DNA of 64,000 nucleotides, from assembly GCF_041228105.1 (NCBI RefSeq), contig NZ_CP166097.1:1736001-1800000 (forward strand), written 5' to 3'. How positions within the stretch are numbered: the stretch's first letter is position 1; the number at the start of each line of letters is the position of its first letter. Made by a program: the position numbers and the translations under genes. The notes beneath the pieces were generated by a model, which worked only from the letters and a program-made list of their open reading frames with translations, did not search any database and was not told the origin of the DNA. This document shows, piece after piece, positions 60,849 to 64,000 of the stretch. The stretch is from Pectobacterium aroidearum (GTDB lineage Bacteria; Pseudomonadota; Gammaproteobacteria; Enterobacterales; Enterobacteriaceae).

Positions 60849-62222
60849 TTACTGTTTTTTTATTTTCAGATCACTCAATTCATAGCTCCAATCAATCAGG
60901 TTATCTGGGCGTTGTAGGTCAAATAGAATACGAATTTTATAACCGTTCCCCACAAAACTACAGCATCCGTCAACATCTGATGCGATGCCTTGATTGCCAA
61001 CAAAAAGTGTATTTTCAGTAGATTCTTCCTCATCACTCAGATAAAACAACCCCGGATACCTACTATTGGCTCGGTTGAAAAATTGCTGATGATCGAAGCA
61101 CATAATGATAATCAGTTCACCCGAAATGATATCAAAAAGCAATTCTGTTGGAAGATTCAGGCTCATAAATGGCCGTGACAAGGGATCGAAAAAGCTGTAG
61201 TTGATATTAACTACCTTGCTTTTTATGTCTATGCCATCCATCCACGTACTAAAAGCCAAAAAGCCTTTTTCAGCATCACGATAGGCACCTAGGTAAAGAC
61301 AATCATCAATAACATCAATTGCCCAATTTTTACCTGAGCAAATAGTTTCCCAGAGGTGAATCAGATTTTTATTATAAAATGTAGGGACGAAGTTTCTGTC
61401 ATAAATTTTAATTGGTGATTGGGAAAGATTATCAAATCCTTCACCTGTATAAATTGCTTTTAGTACATTATTTCCCCTAACAATTTGTTTTTTTATCCTG
61501 TTAAACTGATTTACATCTTTTTCAGACATATTATTTATATGGTGATCTTCAGGGGTGGGGTGGTCAGAGGTGAAAGATTTTAAGGCTGCTTCATACAGTT
61601 CATGGTTCCTTTTTCCCGTTTTGACTTCAATGAGCTGGAAACCCTCTTGAAGTGAGAATGTTGCTAGATCACCTATATGAACAAATGTGCTCATGTCCGT
61701 GACGACAGCCAATTTATGTTTATGCTCATTAATCAGGTCTGCGGCAATCATAGAGTCAATGATGTTTATACGTGAAAGATTGTCTGTATGTGGGGTGATA
61801 GGAAGGCGTCGTATTGAAGAAGGTTCATTGTCCAGCATGCTCCATATCAGTGAGTCAATGCAACGGCGTAAAACCAATATCTCATTCTTTCTTAAAGTAA
61901 CTGCATAAATGCATGCTACTTTCTCTTCTTTATTCCTATTCCGGTGATGTTCCTTTTTTTTCGCTTCCAGTTTTATAATATCATCCAATCGGAAAATAAT
62001 TTCAAATGACATTATCTTCTGTGCTATCTTCCAGTTACTTAAGCAAGCCTCATAATCTAACATAACATCTTGTTCTTTTTCTAAAATTTCAGATTTCTCT
62101 CCCCTAATTAGGCCCATTAGGTGGCGAATGAGAACAATGAACTCTGGAGGAAATCTCGTCCAGAAATTCCTAAAAGGTTTGAATTTATTCTTCATGTCTT
62201 CGCCCTTAGTGAGTTTATTCAT
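60849..62222 (-). CDS. Putative PD-(D/E)XK-type nuclease protein, unknown
   Basis: 457 residues, soluble, from an ATG with a GAGG site. Near residues 175-206: TDMSTFVHIGDLATFSLQEGFQLIEVKTGKRN. Asp185 and E199-V-K201 give the D-x(n)-ExK arrangement of PD-(D/E)XK nucleases. The N-terminal part (about 50-170) is helical with a charged KLEAKKKEHHRNRNKEEK stretch. The last 220 residues are beta-rich with no motif I know. No methylase or helicase is near, so it is not an ordinary restriction system. Possible stand-alone island defence protein. Confidence 0.6.
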   Translation of the reverse strand: MNKLTKGEDMKNKFKPFRNFWTRFPPEFIVLIRHLMGLIRGEKSEILEKEQDVMLDYEACLSNWKIAQKIMSFEIIFRLDDIIKLEAKKKEHHRNRNKEEKVACIYAVTLRKNEILVLRRCIDSLIWSMLDNEPSSIRRLPITPHTDNLSRINIIDSMIAADLINEHKHKLAVVTDMSTFVHIGDLATFSLQEGFQLIEVKTGKRNHELYEAALKSFTSDHPTPEDHHINNMSEKDVNQFNRIKKQIVRGNNVLKAIYTGEGFDNLSQSPIKIYDRNFVPTFYNKNLIHLWETICSGKNWAIDVIDDCLYLGAYRDAEKGFLAFSTWMDGIDIKSKVVNINYSFFDPLSRPFMSLNLPTELLFDIISGELIIIMCFDHQQFFNRANSRYPGLFYLSDEEESTENTLFVGNQGIASDVDGCCSFVGNGYKIRILFDLQRPDNLIDWSYELSDLKIKKQ

Positions 62223-62566
62223 GCAAAAGCCTCATTTTTTTGAAGTGGTATATAAAATCAAGATCTTTTAATTACCTATACTACTAGGCTGAGTCCCTTA
62301 ATTGTACATCTTTTTGTAAAAGGGTTGGATGTAGTCTAAATTCATCATCGATATATAATTCCTCGTAATTATATCGTAATGTGTACCAATCCGTTGATGT
62401 TTTTTAATCAGCCCAAATACCTCTTCGCTACGTTATGATTGCGGTAAACGTGCTGGTGAAGCGTGAACGACCGTCCGAAAGAATCACTTTTCCCCTCTGC
62501 TTTTGCCTGATTAAGAGGCGTTTCCGATACTACTTCTCTCTGTGTAACGGCAGCGATGGTCATGTT
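62223..62566. other. Intergenic region, no gene seen
   Basis: 344 bp between two leftward genes. Left part (62223-62400) is AT-rich and should contain the promoter of the nuclease-like gene. Right part (62420-62560) is GC-richer than its surroundings and may be a relic; I could not read a protein in it. Confidence 0.35.
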
Positions 62567-62794
62567 CTAGGGCGGTAGTAATTTAGCTGGTGAGGCTGAT
62601 TTACGTTCTGGTGCAATACGCTTCACGCTCTGACCCCACCTTGTCATTAGCATTTGCGATAGGGTGTCAACTATACTGACAGAGGGTGATGTATCCTCAA
62701 GCATAGTCATCTGTTCTGCTAAGACATTCAGAATGTCATTTTTGGATAGTTTTTCATGAAGTTTGATTTCAAGTGAACCGGGGAGTTTTTTCAT
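62567..62794 (-). CDS. Small protein downstream of the RepL-like gene
   Basis: 75 residues: MKKLPGSLEIKLHEKLSKNDILNVLAEQMTMLEDTSPSVSIVDTLSQMLMTRWGQSVKRIAPERKSASPAKLLPP. Basic C-terminal tail. It begins 24 bp after the RepL-like stop with an AAGGAAAAAA ribosome site, so the two are probably one operon. No family recognised. Confidence 0.5.
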   Translation of the reverse strand: MKKLPGSLEIKLHEKLSKNDILNVLAEQMTMLEDTSPSVSIVDTLSQMLMTRWGQSVKRIAPERKSASPAKLLPP

Positions 62795-62818
62795 TTTTTT
62801 TCCTTATTGTTATTTTTA

Positions 62819-63553
62819 TCATGATACTGCTTTCAAATGGTTTGTGGCATCAGCTAAGTCTTTTCTTGCCGCTTCATTTTCCTTCGTTCGTTTGTATACC
62901 TTTCGGGGCTTATCGATCTTGATACTGTTTTTAGCATTAGGAACAGCATTATTCTTTTTCTTCTTACTAAAAATAAAAGCATCCGTGTAGATCTCTTTCG
63001 TTTCTCTTTCTAAAGCTAGGTTTCGTCTTTCTTGTTTTGAGTAATCAGTATAGTTTTCTGGATATTTTTCAAGCTCAGCATGAAGACTTCTGGCATTGCT
63101 TAAATGCTCTTTACGCTTTTCATCAAGTTGATGGCTTAGACCTTTGGCGAAAATGTTCGAATTAATATACAGATGCCCATGATGTTCAACGAGAATGCCT
63201 TTCTGTTTAAGCTTTTTGAATATGTTGGACATATTGCCGGATGCGATATTCAATGCTTTACAGAGTGATGATTGCGACAGATTGATAAGGTTTCCAAACT
63301 CCATATATTCTAAGATATAAGTCAAGACACGGAATTCATTCTTAGATATATCCAAATCAGAAAAAACACGAAAGTTGGAAGTGAAAGCAAAAACATAAGG
63401 CTGTGCAAATGAGATTGCTTTATCTTCTTCTGTTGCAATAACAGTGGTCGATTTTATATCTCTGTTTTGTAGTAAGTGTCTTGCGATATCAATCTTTTGT
63501 TCAGTGGTTAATGTTTCAAATAGGCTAAGTAGTTCAGTGTCATTAGTATTCAT
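62819..63553 (-). CDS. RepL-like winged-helix replication/regulatory protein
   Basis: 244 residues. Centre: FSDLDISKNEFRVLTYILEYMEFGNLINLSQSSLCKALNIASGNMSNIFKKLKQKGILVEHHGHLYINSNIFAKGL (about residues 60-140), a winged helix of the RepL/firmicute plasmid replication type. The YINSNIFAKGL end matches the usual INPxxFxKG. C-terminal third is basic (KKKKNNAVPNAKNSIKIDKPRKVYKRTKENEAARK). It lies 125 bp from four tandem palindromes, which it may bind. Replication initiator or regulator of the island: inference. Confidence 0.65.
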   Translation of the reverse strand: MNTNDTELLSLFETLTTEQKIDIARHLLQNRDIKSTTVIATEEDKAISFAQPYVFAFTSNFRVFSDLDISKNEFRVLTYILEYMEFGNLINLSQSSLCKALNIASGNMSNIFKKLKQKGILVEHHGHLYINSNIFAKGLSHQLDEKRKEHLSNARSLHAELEKYPENYTDYSKQERRNLALERETKEIYTDAFIFSKKKKNNAVPNAKNSIKIDKPRKVYKRTKENEAARKDLADATNHLKAVS

Positions 63554-64000
63554 ATTATTCTCTCTTATAATTTTTATTATGTTATTTTAAATACTATGCA
63601 GAAAAATAAAAGTCAATAGTTAAACTATAAATAAAATAGGGATTTTATTATTATGCTATTGTTATATGTTAAAAAACCTATGTTCAAACATAGATCTTGC
63701 TATGTTCGAACATAGGACGGATCTATGTGCGCACATAGGAGTTTGCTATGTTCGAACATAGCAAAAAAAGTTGTGAAGCCTTGATTTCATTGGGCTGGGA
63801 CAGTGCTTATAATTAAATAATTAGTAAGAAGTTAAGAGAGTCCAGTTTTCCTTTTTTCTTATATGCAGGGTGTTTTACGTGCGAATATGTGGTTTTCTTG
63901 ATACTTATTTTCAGTTTCGTGATTGTTTCATACAATCACGAAGCGCTGCTGGTGTTTTAGGGATACTGCAATTGTTTTTCTTATATTATATTGGCGGCTA
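63554..64000. other. Right-edge regulatory region
   Basis: Very AT-rich. Leftward promoter candidate for the RepL-like gene near 63580-63620 (minus-strand TTGACT). A TATAAT at 63808-63813 could be the -10 of a rightward promoter, with a weak -35; a rightward gene may start beyond the window. TTCGTGATTGT (63916-63926) and its complement (63932-63942) make an 11-bp stem with a 5-base loop. No gene seen in this part. Confidence 0.5.
63678..63761. promoter_or_regulatory. Four tandem 16-bp palindromes (iteron/operator array)
   Basis: CTATGTTCAAACATAG (63678-63693), CTATGTTCGAACATAG (63700-63715), CTATGTGCGCACATAG (63723-63738), CTATGTTCGAACATAG (63746-63761). Start-to-start distances are 22, 23 and 23 bp, about two helical turns, so bound dimers would lie on one face. 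They are located between the RepL-like gene and a possible rightward promoter. Candidate operator or iteron array; the binding protein is unknown. Confidence 0.85.

Noticed and set aside
63678..63761. Palindrome array as a CRISPR array
   Set aside because: The spacers are only 6-8 bp and the units are perfect palindromes; CRISPR spacers are about 30 bp. No cas genes are present.
63678..63761. Palindromes as SOS (LexA) boxes
   Set aside because: The LexA consensus of enterobacteria is CTG-N10-CAG; these are CTATG-N6-CATAG, which does not fit.

Overview
The window looks like a chromosome segment from a soft-rot member of the Enterobacterales, most probably Pectobacterium. This is inference from gene content (MipA/OmpV paralogues, RND pumps, an IS1222-like element, a tRNA-Asn island end, enterobacterial repeats); no ribosomal RNA or species-diagnostic gene is present.

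Layout. 0-11.3 kb: the end of a glutamine-amidotransferase-like gene with a divergent AraC regulator; a GNAT acetyltransferase; an erythromycin-esterase-like gene; a five-gene leftward operon (MipA/OmpV, class-C-type serine hydrolase, small membrane protein, DUF2975, HTH); a second MipA gene divergent from a two-component system; then a scar made of three truncated genes (aminotransferase, SMP-30, LysR). 11.3-24.5 kb: an AT-rich accessory zone that looks like a defence or conflict island. It holds a SIR2-like protein, an Imm63-like protein, a GNAT, DUF1294, a histidine phosphatase, an operon of a TauD-like dioxygenase and a HEPN/zinc-ribbon protein, a PLD-type nuclease, a DUF4238 gene cut by an intact 1,221-bp IS3-family element, and a 1,278-residue YobI-like membrane NTPase. 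A dispersed inverted-repeat family sits between many of these genes.

24.9-55.3 kb is GC-richer, core-like and metabolic: a MORN-type exported repeat protein; an amino-acid ABC transporter with a class IV aminotransferase and an MmgE/PrpD protein; a two-component system divergent from a MipA-MFP-RND operon; an enolase-superfamily dehydratase; an alpha/beta hydrolase; a SulP transporter; a divergent second LepA (EF-4); an EthD protein; a TetR-controlled tripartite RND system with two matching operators; a Bcr/CflA-type MFS pump; and an exported hydrolase.

55.66 kb to the right edge is a genomic island. Its end is a 24-bp copy of the tRNA-Asn 3' end next to the native tRNA-type terminator. The complete tRNA and integrase should lie to the right, outside the window. 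The island carries a possible ADP-ribosyltransferase, a DUF6387-like protein, AlpA, several small unknown proteins, an H-NS antagonist of the H-NST type, an immunity-like protein, a PD-(D/E)XK-like protein, and a RepL-like winged-helix protein preceded by four evenly spaced 16-bp palindromes.

Recurrent themes are envelope stress and efflux (three MipA genes, two two-component systems, two RND systems, one MFS pump) and anti-phage or conflict genes. The best candidates for an undescribed system are the dioxygenase-HEPN operon and the H-NST-bearing tRNA-Asn island with its palindrome array.
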